Notes: generated from the letters alone by a model not told the origin. DNA of 64,000 bases from Rapana venosa (GCA_028751875.1 CM054158.1:15432473-15496472); one strand, 5' to 3'; shown: positions 1-10,416, numbered from the stretch's first letter. A program made the numbers and translations.

Positions 1-110
1 GCTGTCCCTGGGGAGAGCAGCCCAAAATTCACACAGAGAAGTTTGTTGTGATTGAAAGTGGCATTCAATACAGAGCAATACAATACAAAACAGTACTAAC
101 AATACTATGA
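1..110 (-). repeat. Fragment of the tRNA-SINE body with the GGGGAGAG palindrome
   Basis: The first bases carry the box CCCTGGGGAGAGCAGCCC followed by a CACAGAGAAG stretch. This is the reverse of the body found in the fuller SINE copies at 5535-6021 and 59430-59935, and it recurs in the same orientation at about 46312-46365. Only this piece is present; the rest lies outside the window or has decayed. From 110 to about 600 I see AT-rich sequence without a recognisable gene. Confidence 0.5.
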
Positions 111-604
111 AAAGGTCCCTTTCTGCATTTAGACATTTGTTCAAACGCTCAATACTGCAAACCAGTCATCTACTGTGGTTCGTGATGCCAGAGCCAGAAT
201 GTGCCACACAGGACAGCAAACAAATGAATAACAGATCACCAAAAGAACAAACTAAAAAAGCTTAATCTTTAACGCTTTGTTTCTTTTGCAACAATACGTT
301 TAAAAAAAAAACAAAGTGATCGTTGTTGTTCTTCTTCTTCTTATTCTGTTGCTTTAATTCTAGTACTAATGAAGATACTGAAGATGACTGTATTTTTCTA
401 CATCCTTTTTTCGTTGTTGTTGGGTGGTTTTTTTTGCTCTTAAAAATCCCTGCAATGTAATTGAAACTTTGATATGTGTACTAAAACCACAATGTCAGCA
501 TGCTATATACTGCACATGAATTGAACATTTTGATTTGATGGCGATGTACATGGTTTATGAGAGATTATAACAGGAAATGCAAGGGACAAAAAACGCCAAA
601 AAAA

Positions 605-835
605 CCTGTTAAGCCTTTTGGAAAAATCGGCCATTGCGCGCGGGAAAGAACGAATAACAATTTTAAAACGACAACAACAAAATCGCAGCACATTGGTGTC
701 GTGTTTAGACATCATCCCTGAAGTCGGAATGTGGCTACCTTAATGGTGGAAGAAAAAACGGTCACAATGGCAAAATCTCACCATTGGTGAACCTGAGGGC
801 TCTTGCAAAAGAAGAAGAACAACAGCAACAAATAC
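605..835 (+). repeat. SINE copy, type-2 tail, partial
   Basis: A diverged body (CCATTGCGCGC..., matching GGCCATTGTGTGCC in other copies) is followed by the type-2 tail: CATCATCCCTGAAGTCGGAA, a stretch around TGGCTACCTTAATGGTGG, and CTCACCATTGGTGAACCT. The same tail recurs at least ten times in the window. The tRNA-like head is not recognisable here. Confidence 0.6.
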
Positions 836-992
836 AAAGTTCACAGCTGCCATAGGATGTACTTTTTGAACAGGATGATTTGATTAGTCCTTGACAGTAG
901 CAACACTACCACGGGCAATGTCTTTTTCTGTCTCCAGACTTCCCAAAATAGACACAACTACCCACGAAAAGTACAGCGAAAGACAAAAATCA

Positions 993-1116
993 CACACACA
1001 CACACACACACACACACAACGCACACACACCATCTGGAAATTCAAAAATATTAACTTGACTATACACACACAAACCACCTGAAAATTGACTTGACTACAC
1101 ACACACACACACACAC

Positions 1117-1207
<91 letters not shown>

Positions 1208-1223
1208 TACACACACACACAAA

Positions 1224-1257
<34 letters not shown>

Positions 1258-1270
1258 GCGCGCGCGCGCG
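993..1270. repeat. Compound CA / CT / CG microsatellite
   Basis: Successive runs of CA, then CT (about 1124-1168), CA again and finally CG (about 1256-1270). Open frames here are Thr-His, Ser-Leu or Val-Cys repeats and are not genes. The alternating purine-pyrimidine CA and CG runs could form Z-DNA; that is inference. Confidence 0.95.
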
Positions 1271-1577
1271 ATCTGAATGATGGACACAGAGACAAAAGCC
1301 ATTGTGTCCACGTCAAGTGACTTGGATGACAGAACACCTGTGGCTTCCTGCCCGCCATGTTTTCAGACTCTCAGTACCTTCCGCTTCATCTGACAGATAT
1401 GATGCACGCTCGTCTGCTTTCTTGAGAGGTCAATAGCCATTACTGTGCCAGAGTTCGCTCGAGATTCGTTCTCTCCTTCTTTTTGCCTACCATGAAGGTA
1501 GCCGCATTTCCCCTTCGAGAAATCAATTAGACATATTTGCCCTATCTGTACCTGTCAGTGCATACTTTTCCCCATTA

Positions 1578-1766
1578 ATGTCCTTCTCCCCCGTCCTCTT
1601 TTTCTCCTTCTCAGCCTGCCTCCTTCTTCTTCTTCCTTCTCCTCCTTCTTCTCTGCCTTTGTCTTCTTTCTTCTTCTTCTACTGCTACTACTACTACTAC
1701 TACTTCTACTACTACTACTACTACTACTACTACTATTACTACTGCTTATTCTGTCATTTAGGTTTA

Positions 1767-1815
<49 letters not shown>

Positions 1816-1910
1816 CCTCCCCTTCTCCTCCCCCTTCTTCTTCTGTCATTTCCTCCTCCTCCTCCTCCTCCTACTACTACTACTACTTCTGCTTCTTCTG
1901 CTTTTTGTCA
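1578..1910. repeat. CTT / ACT trinucleotide array
   Basis: An imperfect pyrimidine-rich trinucleotide array: CTT/CCT runs flank two long ACT tracts (about 1680-1740 and 1768-1812), then a further CCT/ACT run. An open frame gives a Ser/Tyr/Phe homopolymer peptide that reflects the repeat only. Confidence 0.9.
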
Positions 1911-1961
1911 TTTAGCTTTAGCAGCGAGCAGTAAGTTGTTTGCTTCACTGGAACTTTTTTT

Positions 1962-2019
1962 CGGGGGGGGGGGGGGGGGGGGGTAAGGCCAGGTTGGGGG
2001 GGGGTAGGGGGGGGGGGGG
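1962..2019. repeat. Poly-G tracts
   Basis: Three G runs of roughly 9 to 21 bases lie next to each other. They border the end of the SINE copy that follows. G-quadruplex formation is possible on this strand. Confidence 0.9.
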
Positions 2020-2024
2020 CAGTC

Positions 2025-2475
2025 CACGGCTAAAGCTCTGTGGTCCACAAGTGGTGAGGTTGTTGTGTATGCGACCGTTTTTGTCCACCGTTAAGACAGC
2101 CACATTCCGATTTCGGGAATGATGTCTAAACATGGCACCAGTGTGCACGCATTTTTGCTTGTTGGTTTGTTAGGTTGGGTTTTTTTTGTTTTTGAAACTT
2201 TGTCATCCATGCCTACGGTTATCCAATGGCCTACTCTTCCGAAATGTAGAACGGGTTTTACGTGTGCGCGCAAGATGTTCTGCGTGCGTTCGCACACAGG
2301 CCCTCGGCATATATAGTCTCATTCGAAGAACTTTCGGAGAAGTGGAATCGGTACTGATGTTAACTCCGAGGGAAAAATCCCCTCGAAAGGGGAGCCACGG
2401 TGGTGGTTCGAACCCGAGCTGTCAAGTGGCTGGTGCAGCGCTCTAACCACCAGGCCATCATGCAGCCCTGCTTGA
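2025..2475 (-). mobile_element. tRNA-derived SINE, type-2 tail, near full length
   Basis: Read on the minus strand, the copy starts near 2475 with a tRNA-like head containing GGCCTGGTGGTTAGAGCGCT (A box) and GCTCGGGTTCGAACC (B box). The common body follows (GAGACTATA..., GCAGAACATCTTGCGCGCAC, GTAGGCCATTGG), then the type-2 tail ending near 2025. Length is about 450 bp. The internal RNA polymerase III promoter boxes identify the class; the family name is unknown to me. Confidence 0.75.
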
Positions 2476-2619
2476 CAGACTTAACCTAACTCCCCCACCG
2501 AGGTTTTCCTACGCCAGGCTTCCAGGTGAGCTTACTTACTGTTGATGTTGTATTGTCAGGCTGTTCATGGCTTTCAGTTCAGTGTTCCCAAGCGGTATCG
2601 CTGAATGTGGAACTATTGC

Positions 2620-2670
2620 ATATGTTTGGTATTGGGCCTACTACGCTTGCAAAGATATATCTGTAGCGTA
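2620..2670 (+). repeat. Single unit of a ~75-80 bp minisatellite, left of the LINE
   Basis: The stretch TATTGCATATG...GGGCCTACTACGCTTGCAAAG...TAGCGTAAA matches the units of the array at 4494-4890 (ATTGCATATA...GGCTTACTAC...CAAAGACATCTACATAG...GTAAAC). It lies on the other side of the LINE fragment, so the LINE probably inserted into this array. Confidence 0.5.
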
Positions 2671-2779
2671 AAACACAAACACACACATACACACACACAC
2701 ACACAACACACACACACGCTAGCGCGCACATGCACACACAAAATGTGTGTGTGTACGCGCGCGCACGTGTGTGTGTGTA

Positions 2780-2811
<32 letters not shown>
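2671..2811. repeat. CA / GT / ATC microsatellites
   Basis: CA and GT runs are followed by a pure run of about ten ATC units (2780-2811). The ATC run read on the minus strand is the trinucleotide 3' tail of the adjacent LINE fragment. Confidence 0.85.
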
Positions 2812-2812
<1 letters not shown>

Positions 2813-2879
2813 GTATGGAATTTATATAGCGCTGAATCTTGCAAAGGAACATGAAAAAAAAGTCAATATCACACACACA

Positions 2880-2952
<73 letters not shown>

Positions 2953-4500
2953 CATACGTATACACGGTGATGGAGATGGGGGTGGCCGCTTATGAGTATA
3001 GATAGATAATGAGAGGGAAGATTTTAGTAAGAAAATAAATGTTTTGAGGCTGGATTTGAAAGTATTAAATGTAGGCTTTTGGCGAAGGGACAGAGGGAGG
3101 TCATTCCAGATGGATGGACCACAGACAGAGAAAGAGCGACGGCCAACTGTGGTTTGCTTGAATCTCAATGTTCGGAAGCACAAAGTATCTGCAGCTGAAC
3201 GAAGGGAACGGGATGAAGTGTACAGGTGAAGACAGTTGCTGAGATAACAAGGTGCAGATTTGTGGCGAGATTTGAAACAAAGTGTACTTCACTCTTTGTG
3301 AGACAGGGAGCCAATGAAGAGATCGCAAGAGAGGAGTGACGTGTTCAGATTTTTTTCTTCTTAGGACTAGTCGAGCTGCTGAGCTTTGTATGCGTTGAAG
3401 GGAATGGATGGATGATGCTGGTAGACCAGCCAAAAGAGAATTGCAGTAGTCCAAGCGTGAGAGAATTAGAGATGTGACAAGTTTGGATGTTACATCTGTA
3501 GGCAGATACTTTCGAATTGCACTTATACGCCGTAATTGATAATAGCAGGACTGGCAGGTCTGGGTGATAAATTTTTGCATGGAGAGTGTGCTGTCCTTAA
3601 CAACACCTAAATATTTCACAGAGCTGTACAGAGAGACTGATGTATTGCCAAATTCTATTGAAGTTGTTGAGATGGAGGAAAGTTTATGTTTTGTCCCAAT
3701 AAGCATGGCTTTAGTTTTATCCGCATTTAACTCTAGCTTGTTCTGTATCATCCAGTTTTGAATATCTTGGAGACATTGGGACATATTTGTCAGGAGGGAA
3801 GGCAAGTTTTCAAAAGTATCATTGCATTGAAGCTGAGTATCATCAGCATTGAAATGATGATCGATTTGATAGTGGTTTATTATGAAAGTGGAGCAATGTA
3901 GTGAGTAAAGAGAACAGGGCCCAGAACTAATGCCTGTGGGACTCCACATACGAGTTTGGAAGGCATTGATTGCATTTTGCTCACAATTACTGTCTAGAAG
4001 CGGTTTGTGAGGTATGAACTGAACCAGGTGAGTGCTGTGCCAGCAATACCAAACGTATTTTGAAGGCGAGAGATGACAATTGAATGGTCAATAGTGTCAA
4101 ATGCTGCAGACAAGTCAAGAAGCGTAAGAAGGGAGACTTTTCCTTCATCAGACGCGAATAGAAGGGTATCCTAGGTGTGGACTAGGTTGGTTTCGGTACT
4201 GTAGTTGGAGGGATAGGCAAACTGAAAAGGGGGAAGGAGATTGTTTCAGAACTACTTTTTCGAGTACTTTAGAGACAGAATGTCAGTTTGAGACAGGTCT
4301 ATAGTTTTTAAGAATGTTCGGATCAAGGTCATAGTTTTTGTTAGTAGAGGTCTGACTATTGCGGCCTTGAGAGCTGATGAAAAATTTCCTGAGAGAAGCG
4401 ATAAGTTCACTATTTTGGTGAGGGTAGGTACAAGTTGTGAGAAAAGAGTACATAGAGTGCCTAATATATACTGTAGGACCCCACTACCGAAACAAAACAT
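2780..4500 (-). mobile_element. 5'-truncated LINE (CR1/L2-like) reverse transcriptase fragment
   Basis: Minus-strand reading gives the reverse transcriptase in pieces. A segment with LVPTLTKIVNLSL lies at about 4252-4460. Then come LLTLLDLSAAFDTIDHS and GVPQ-type motifs at about 3950-4200, and a long frame (3101-3949) with NADDTQ in place of the catalytic YADD box, LELNADKTKAM and the C-terminal [17 protein letters not shown]. The 3' end carries AAGATTCAGCGCTATATAAA followed by an ATG-type trinucleotide tail at 2780. Frame breaks, the lost YADD tyrosine and a CA/CG microsatellite inside (2871-2952) show it is dead. The CR1/L2 assignment rests on remembered motifs of that group. Confidence 0.8.
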
Positions 4501-4890
4501 CTACATAACATAAACTTTACATATGCTCTACAGCTTACCATCCATAAAAAGATATCTACATAGCGTAAACATTGCACATATCATGTGCTATATGGCTTAC
4601 TACGCATACAACGACATCTGCAAATGCATATGTGCTATAGGGCTTACTACACAGACAAAGCCATCTTCACAGTATAAACATTGGGTATATACTATATGGT
4701 CTATTGCACATACAAAAGACATTTACACATTGTAAACATTGCATATAATATTATGCTGTATGGCTTACTATACATAATTATAAAGGCATTTACATAGCCT
4801 AGACATTGCCTATGATTATGCTACAAGGTTTACTACACACGCAAAGACACCTACATAGTGTAAACATTGCATATATGCTGTGCTACTATT
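4494..4890 (+). repeat. Degenerate minisatellite, period about 75-80 bp
   Basis: About five imperfect units share GTAAACATTGCATAT, GCTATATGGCTTACTAC and ACAAAGACATCTACATAG. Spacing of the ACATTG box varies. The array starts where the LINE fragment ends, and one similar unit is found beyond the LINE's other end at 2620-2670. Confidence 0.7.
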
Positions 4891-4939
4891 GGATGTCACG
4901 GTGTTTCGAGAACATTACGTATGCTTTGTTTAATTTCAG

Positions 4940-4940
<1 letters not shown>

Positions 4941-4983
<43 letters not shown>
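4941..4983. repeat. GT microsatellite
   Basis: An uninterrupted run of about 21 GT units. Between it and the next SINE (4984-5194) there is a decayed type-2 SINE-like piece (TTAACATCAGTACCCGCTCC) and no gene. Confidence 0.95.
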
Positions 4984-4984
<1 letters not shown>

Positions 4985-5194
4985 AAAATATGCAGAGTTG
5001 TAGGCTACCTTCCCCTGAGTTAACATCAGTACCCGCTCCACTCCCCGGAAAGTTCTTTGGATGAAACGTTTTTTTCGTTCCTCGGCTAGAACTCAGAAGT
5101 TCATCAATCGGGAGATTTTTGCGTACGCCACCATTTTTTCTTCCCACTATTAAGGTAATTGCATTTAACAAAAAAATCGAACTGAATGTCAAAG

Positions 5195-5413
5195 TCCTTC
5201 GGATGAGACTATAAACTTAGGCCCCGTGTGCCAACGCACGCAGAACATCTTGCGCACACGTTAAATCCTGTTCTGCTTTTCGAAAGAGTAGGCCATTGTG
5301 TGCCGGTGGGAACAGATGACAAAATTGACAAAACCGCATACACACGGCGACTGGATGTAAAAAATTTAAAAAAAGCACATGAGTGCTAATTCCATTATCC
5401 TCGATATTTTTTT
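5195..5413 (+). repeat. SINE copy, type-1 tail, body only
   Basis: The copy begins AAAGTCCTTCGGATGAGACT, continues with GCAGAACATCTTGCGCACAC and GTAGGCCATTGTGTGCCGG, and ends in the type-1 tail GCACATGAGTGCTAATTCC...ATTATCCTCGATAT. The tRNA head is missing. A LINE/SINE tail fragment follows directly. Confidence 0.7.
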
Positions 5414-5425
5414 TTTAATGTCATC

Positions 5426-5477
5426 TGAGCGCTTTGATTTGTTGCTTTACAAGATTCAGCGCTATATAAATTCCATA

Positions 5478-5508
<31 letters not shown>
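5426..5508 (+). repeat. Solo LINE/SINE 3' tail with ATT run
   Basis: The stretch GAGCGCTTTGATTTGTTGC...AAGATTCAGCGCTATATAAA...CCATACATTATTATT is the 3' tail of the local LINE and of the composite SINE. It sits tail to tail with the complete SINE at 5535-6021 and forms a long near-perfect inverted repeat with it (gap about 28 bp). Confidence 0.75.
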
Positions 5509-5509
<1 letters not shown>

Positions 5510-5534
5510 CGATTTCGGGAATACAGTTGGGAAT

Positions 5535-6021
5535 TAATAATAATAATAATAATAATAATGTATGGAATTTATATAGCGCTGAATCTTGTAAAGCAACAAA
5601 TCAAAGCGCTCAGATTTCATTTCATACCACTTTAAGTCACGGCAGATTTCTCTCCGTGAAATTCGGGCTGCTCTCCCTGGGGAGAGCGCGTCGCCACAAG
5701 AGCAGCGCCACCCATTTTTTTTCTTTTTCCTGTCTGCAACTGTATTTGTTTTCCTATCAGAGTGGCTTTTTTCCAAGAATTTTGCCAGGGACAACTCTCT
5801 TGTTGCCGTAGGTTCTTTTACGTGCGCTAAATAATTACGTGTAACACACGGGACCTTGGTTTATCGTCTCATCCGAAAGACTAGCGCCCAGACCACCACT
5901 CATGGTCTAATGGATAGGGGAAAAGTTTCGGGTACAAACGGGGTACGAACCGCCGCACACTTCAGACCCGGACTTTTCGCTTTCTAGACAGGCGCGTTAC
6001 CTCTAGATCACCGATCCACCA
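5535..6021 (-). mobile_element. Composite SINE: tRNA-like head, central body, LINE-type 3' tail
   Basis: On the minus strand the head near 6021 reads GGTGGATCGGTGATCTAGAG (A box region) with a B-box-like CGGTTCGTACCCCG. A body with the box GCTCTCCCCAGGGAGAGC follows. It ends in the tail AAGATTCAGCGCTATATAAA plus an ATT-type run at 5535-5560. A near-identical copy lies at 59430-59935 and an older one at 57335-57690. Sharing the tail with the LINE copies at 2780-4500 and 17906-18715 implies LINE-driven mobilisation; that step is inference. Confidence 0.8.
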
Positions 6022-6024
6022 TAT

Positions 6025-6265
6025 TGAATTGAACCTACCAGTTTTGCCTGGATAATCGGGCCAAACCTCCCTGCTCTTTCCGACTTTCAATTGTCGTGGG
6101 TTCTTTTACTGTGCACAAGTCCGTAAGCACACGGGGTCTGACTGGTTTAGAGTCTCCAGAAGACTTGATAGTCAGTTCTCTTTTCCTGTCAAACTGGGAA
6201 GAAAGGGCAAGGCTGGGAATCGAAACCAGAACCTCACGGTTTACTTGTTAGGTGGGTTAACGTGT
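6025..6265 (-). repeat. Diverged tRNA-SINE-like repeat
   Basis: The segment contains TTGTCGTGGGTTCTTTTA, like the TTGCCGTAGGTTCTTTTACG box of the composite SINE next door. It ends with GGAATCGAAACCAGAACC, a B-box-like sequence on the minus strand. It is probably an older relative of the composite SINE. Confidence 0.45.
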
Positions 6266-6269
6266 AAAC

Positions 6270-6525
6270 GGACATACGCAGAACATCTTGCACATACGTT
6301 AAAGCCCGTTTCCACCTTTCGGAAGAGTATGTCTTTGAGAGCCTGTAGGAATGAATGACAAAACTTTTTTTTTAACAAAAAAACCAACCGTATGCACACT
6401 GGTGTCCTGTTTTGTCATCATCCCCGAAGTTGGAATACAGCTACCTGAACAATGGGTTAAAACGGTCATATACGCAAAATCTTATCATTCGTGAACCTCG
6501 TACTCTACTCAGGAGACAACAACAA
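6270..6525 (+). repeat. SINE copy, type-2 tail, head missing
   Basis: The body GCAGAACATCTTGCACATAC...CTTTCGGAAGAGTA continues into the type-2 tail CATCATCCCCGAAGTTGGAA...CAAAATCTTATCATTCGTGA, closed by an A-rich end at about 6520-6560. From 6560 to the start of the RIIa gene (6989) I see AT-rich sequence without a recognisable feature. Confidence 0.6.
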
Positions 6526-6988
6526 CAAAAGAAACAAAAAAGAACAAGAAAAAAAAACCTGCCTGGACCAAAGGACCTGAGGCAAGCTTTCTTTTAATAA
6601 TAAAATTATTTATAAGTTCAAACAAAATGTTACCCCTTTTGGGGCGGCAGGAGGAAGTCATTCCAACTCTCAAAATGACGTTAAAACGTCTCACGACGTC
6701 AAAGTACCCCGCACAGACTTGACGTAATTTGTGTCAATGAGCTAAGCCCTACGTTGTTTCATTTTCAAAATGGTTTCTGGAGTTCCACATTTTTCTTGAA
6801 ACTGTAGAACAGTTTGTGAAATCCTCAACTACTTCGCGCAACAACAACACTTGGTGGTGTTTATAAAGTGAGAAGAGGGCAAAGATAACATATTGATATA
6901 GAGGTTACTACTAATAATACAACGATTGCTCCTTAACACGATCTGGAATATTTTTTCCTCACTCACTCTCTCCTCTCTGAAAATTGTA

Positions 6989-7677
6989 ATGGCAACCTCT
7001 ACAGACGGCTTCAAACTACCCCAGTCCAGTAATATTTCTCTACGAGTGCCTAAAGGGTTCTTCACTGTGATGGAGGTGTTGGTGAGAGCCCTGCTGAAGA
7101 ATAAGCCCCTGGATGTCTTCGAATACGGTGCCAGGTTCTACGAAAGCTTGCTTCAGACCCGTACAGACACGGGTCACGACCCTGCCATCCATGGCCTCCG
7201 TACTGAAGACCCCTTCAAGTTCAAGATGAGGGCAGCGCGTGTGAAGGTGACTTCTTGTTGCTTGTGTACATCATCATCATCTTTGACATCAGCGTTATGG
7301 CTTTTGTGTCATCGTTGTCGTTATTTTAGCGTTGTCGTTACGTCATTAGAGATATATGATGTCATCATAATCATCATCATCATCATCTTCTTCTTCTTCT
7401 TCATCTTCTTCTTCTTCTTCGCATTCTTCTTCGCATTCTTCTTTGTATTCTTCTTCTGCTTTGCATTCTGCTTCTTTGTCTTTTTCTTCTTTTGAGTTTT
7501 TGTAACGCATGCAAGCCGTCAGCAAACCAGATAGAAACCACATTTTGAATTAGAAAACAGAACAATTGAACTGAACGGTCAAGATGAAAGCAGCAGTTGT
7601 GATGTTCAGAGATTGTAAACACCAAAGAGGATTGACATAATACAAGTTATATCAGTATATTTTGTCAAGTATTGAGC

Positions 7678-7746
<69 letters not shown>

Positions 7747-8767
7747 CTGGCGGGTGATCTCCCTTGAAGGTAGGCAGGAAAATTATCTTGCTGTGAAGTA
7801 ATTTGTCAAAAATACGTAATTCATCCAACACCATGCCCGTTGTCGGTCTTCCCACAACGTTGGAAGTCACTTTGGATGCCCTACTCCAAGAGCAGCACCT
7901 CACTTCCTGGAAAGTAAGTGGAAGTGGCGACAGCACAGTCGTTGTATTACGACTAAAAGCCAGCCCAGCCAACAACAGCAACATGGCGCAACAACACACC
8001 CCTGTCACCTCCCACAGCTACCGCAGGAAGCCTCCCAGTCAGACTGACAGAGACAGGAGAAGAACAGAGGAGAGGAGAAGGACAGCACAGAGGCAAGAAG
8101 AACAGGAGGCAAGTGAAAGTATGATGCCACAAGAACATTCACCAGTTTTATTTGTGCCCACACCTCCTACAAGCTGTGCTGTGTTACACACTGACACACC
8201 CCCTTCTTCCAGCAACACACTGCCACAAAAATGTGCACGTGAAATCCGTCATTCACCAAGTGCTGTCAAAGAGTCGGAGAACAAAAAGCATGCTGACGGG
8301 CAACGTGACATTGACCTTGCCCCTGTGTTTACAGCGGAAACTTCGGACTGTGACAATCCTTTGGCGAAAGTTCAGGCAGTTGGAACCAGTGCCGATGTCA
8401 TCAGGGACTATGTAGCTGAACTGACTGATAGATTCTTGCAGAGGAGGCTTGGGGACACGCATAGGAACCAAGACTTTCGTAAGGTGTTCAGTAGTAAACG
8501 GCATCCAGACACGTTGGTTTGGTGAAACTGATGATCTTGTTTTTCGGTTTAAATGGGCTGCTGATCACACACCCCAGATTTGTTTTGGTTCGTGAAGAAG
8601 GACACCAGGCTGATGACCAATGAGGAATCCTTTGTCTATCACAAGCTGACGCTGTGGTGCCCTGTTGACCGGGAGAAACTGAAAGATCGAATCAGTGCCG
8701 GACTTGATGTGATGCATGTAATAGTGGACGCAGTTCGATTCTTGCTTGGATAACCAGCGTGTGTGTG

Positions 8768-8806
<39 letters not shown>

Positions 8807-9061
8807 GTGTGTGTGTGTGTGTGTGCGTGCGCGCGAGCGCGTGTGTGTACGTACGTGCGCGTGCGTGCGAGCGTATACGTGTGTGTATGTATGAGTGCGT
8901 GTGTATCTGTAGGTGCGCGCGTACGTGTGTGTGTTTGAATATGTGGATATGCATGTGTGTATAGGTATGTGTGTGTATGAACGTGTGTGTGAGTGTGGCG
9001 TGTTTGTGTGTGCGTGTGTGTTATGCGTGTGTGTGCGTGCGTGCCTCTGTGTGTGTGTGTT

Positions 9062-9136
<75 letters not shown>

Positions 9137-9508
9137 GAACAGCTGTAGGCTACATGCCACCTAGATTGTCACGGATCTGTCACGTGTTAGCCGTGTAAAA
9201 TTGCACATGCCATGAAAAAAAGGAAGAAGAGACATTGTGACCTTGTCCTCTTGTCGCAGACCAGTTTGTTGTAAAAAGTTGATTGTGAATTTATTCAGTT
9301 TTGTGGAAACTCTTCCACCTTGACAATTCCTTATGAAAAAAGCATATGAATCTCTACTGTAACCATGTTCTGGAATCCATGACATGATGACTATTTGGGC
9401 TGAAATTTGTTTATGTTCTCGGTATTTGATATTATGTGTTGTGCCCAGCCCCCTCCCACTGTCCCCTTGTGAATGGGCATCTTGCTTATCACAATAAACA
9501 TTTGTCAT

Positions 9509-9604
<96 letters not shown>

Positions 9605-9706
9605 AGCACATGAGTGTTTGTTTATTCCATTATCCTCGATATAAAAGAATAAATTTAAAAAAATAAAAAGAATAAATTTAAAAAATCTCTCTCTCTAACA
9701 CACACA

Positions 9707-9737
<31 letters not shown>

Positions 9738-9986
9738 GCGTACTGGGATTAGCCTACTTTAGAATCCTATTATTATTATTATTATTAATATTATTAACAA
9801 CCTCTTCTGTTCCAGCATGCTAAGGGCAGAAGCAAAAAAGAGAGAAAGCACCAGCGCCAGAAGAGCACGGTCACACGTACTTTCTGCCCACTCGACGTGG
9901 ATGTCGACTACAAAGCCCGCTACGGCAAAGTCAACCAGGATCACTTTGTTCTCCCCTCCGACAAAGAGGTGGAAACTGGGGTGTAG
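6989..9986 (+). CDS. RIIa-domain protein, SPA17/CABYR-like (two exons)
   Basis: Exons are 6989-7246 and 9816-9986, giving about 142 residues and ending in TAG. Residues 20-56 form an RIIa dimerisation/docking domain: [17 protein letters not shown], then [17 protein letters not shown]. The following [17 protein letters not shown] resembles the segment after the domain in SPA17. RIIa proteins dimerise and bind the amphipathic helix of A-kinase anchoring proteins, typically in sperm flagella and cilia. The C-terminus is basic ([14 protein letters not shown]) and then acidic, with no IQ motif visible. The donor AAG|GTGACT and acceptor TTCCAG|CAT join in phase 0. The start is the ATG in context TAATGG. 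The intron holds microsatellites and a decayed repeat ORF. It could be an SPA17, CABYR or other R2D2 paralogue; more exons cannot be excluded. Confidence 0.75.
7357..7495. repeat. CAT / CTT trinucleotide run
   Basis: Lies about 110 bp inside the RIIa gene intron. CATCATAAT and CTTCTTC units dominate and produce artefactual Asp/Glu or Phe-rich frames on the two strands. Confidence 0.9.
7681..7744. repeat. CA then CT microsatellite
   Basis: About 17 CA units are followed by about 14 CT units, immediately upstream of the repeat-type ORF at 7803 and possibly marking the element boundary. Confidence 0.95.
7803..8755 (+). pseudogene. Decayed repeat-type ORF of unclassified family
   Basis: An open frame of about 240 residues (7803-8525) begins near [19 protein letters not shown] and contains [19 protein letters not shown] basic Arg/Gln-rich segment follows ([20 protein letters not shown]), then a low-complexity Ser/Thr/Pro stretch and [17 protein letters not shown]. 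After the stop, similarity continues in a shifted frame ([19 protein letters not shown], about 8518-8576). It then continues in the first frame again ([17 protein letters not shown] to VDAVRFLLG, about 8580-8752). Two small indels therefore break one reading frame. I associate this arrangement (hydrophobic N-terminus, basic RRxPPSQ block) with unannotated multicopy ORFs in gastropod genomes, but cannot name the element. It is sense-oriented within the RIIa gene intron. Confidence 0.55.
8758..9133. repeat. GT then GA microsatellite
   Basis: A long imperfect GT/GC run (to about 9062) is followed by about 35 GA units. It directly follows the decayed ORF. Confidence 0.95.
9160..9511 (+). other. 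Non-coding 3' segment with AATAAA, probably of a retroelement
   Basis: This unique-looking stretch ends TTATCACAATAAACATTTGT at about 9495 and then runs into a CT microsatellite. The AATAAA close to a simple-repeat end resembles the 3' end of a retroposed transcript, possibly belonging to the ORF at 7803. No coding potential is seen. Confidence 0.35.
9511..9740. repeat. CT runs, AATAAA-rich spacer, CA and CG microsatellite
   Basis: Two long CT runs (9511-9564, 9570-9602) are followed by a type-1 SINE tail remnant (AGCACATGAGTG, TTCCATTATCCTCGATAT) with a short duplicated A/T block, then CT, CA and CG runs ending at about 9740. Confidence 0.85.
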
Positions 9987-10179
9987 CTGTAAAGAATGAT
10001 CCTCCACACTGAGAACGGCCATTGTGATTCTTGAGCAGTCGACTATCTTAATATTAATGTTACTATTATGTTCTAGCATTTACGCAAACTTGAACAAGAA
10101 AACTTGCCCTCTATAAAAAATATCTGGTAGGAACTTCAGAGCAAGTTGTTGTGCAGGTATCGTCTTCGTCGTATGCTTA

Positions 10180-10416
10180 GACAGCAACTGTTGTTGCCTG
10201 TCATTTTCATAGCGAAAATGTCGTTTGAAGTCCCTGACAAGTCCGGTCCAGTACATTTGACTTTGGCATAGTAGAGACTTTGTTATTTGTTAAGTGTTTG
10301 GGGGGGGGGTGGGGGGGGGGGAGGCAGGGAATAGACCAAGAAGGAAGTAAGAAGAAGAAGAAATAAAAAATAAAGAAAACCAGACAGGAAGGAGATGACC
10401 AGAAGAAAAGAACAAG

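Noticed and set aside
1578..1934. Open frame with Ser/Tyr/Phe homopolymers
   Set aside because: It is a direct translation of CTT/ACT trinucleotide repeats and has no splice-linked partner.
2780..4500. Functional reverse transcriptase gene
   Set aside because: The frame is broken in several places, the YADD tyrosine is lost, and the element is truncated at its 5' end.
8639..9160. Long minus-strand frame rich in His-Thr and Ser-Leu
   Set aside because: It is a translation of the CA and CT microsatellites.
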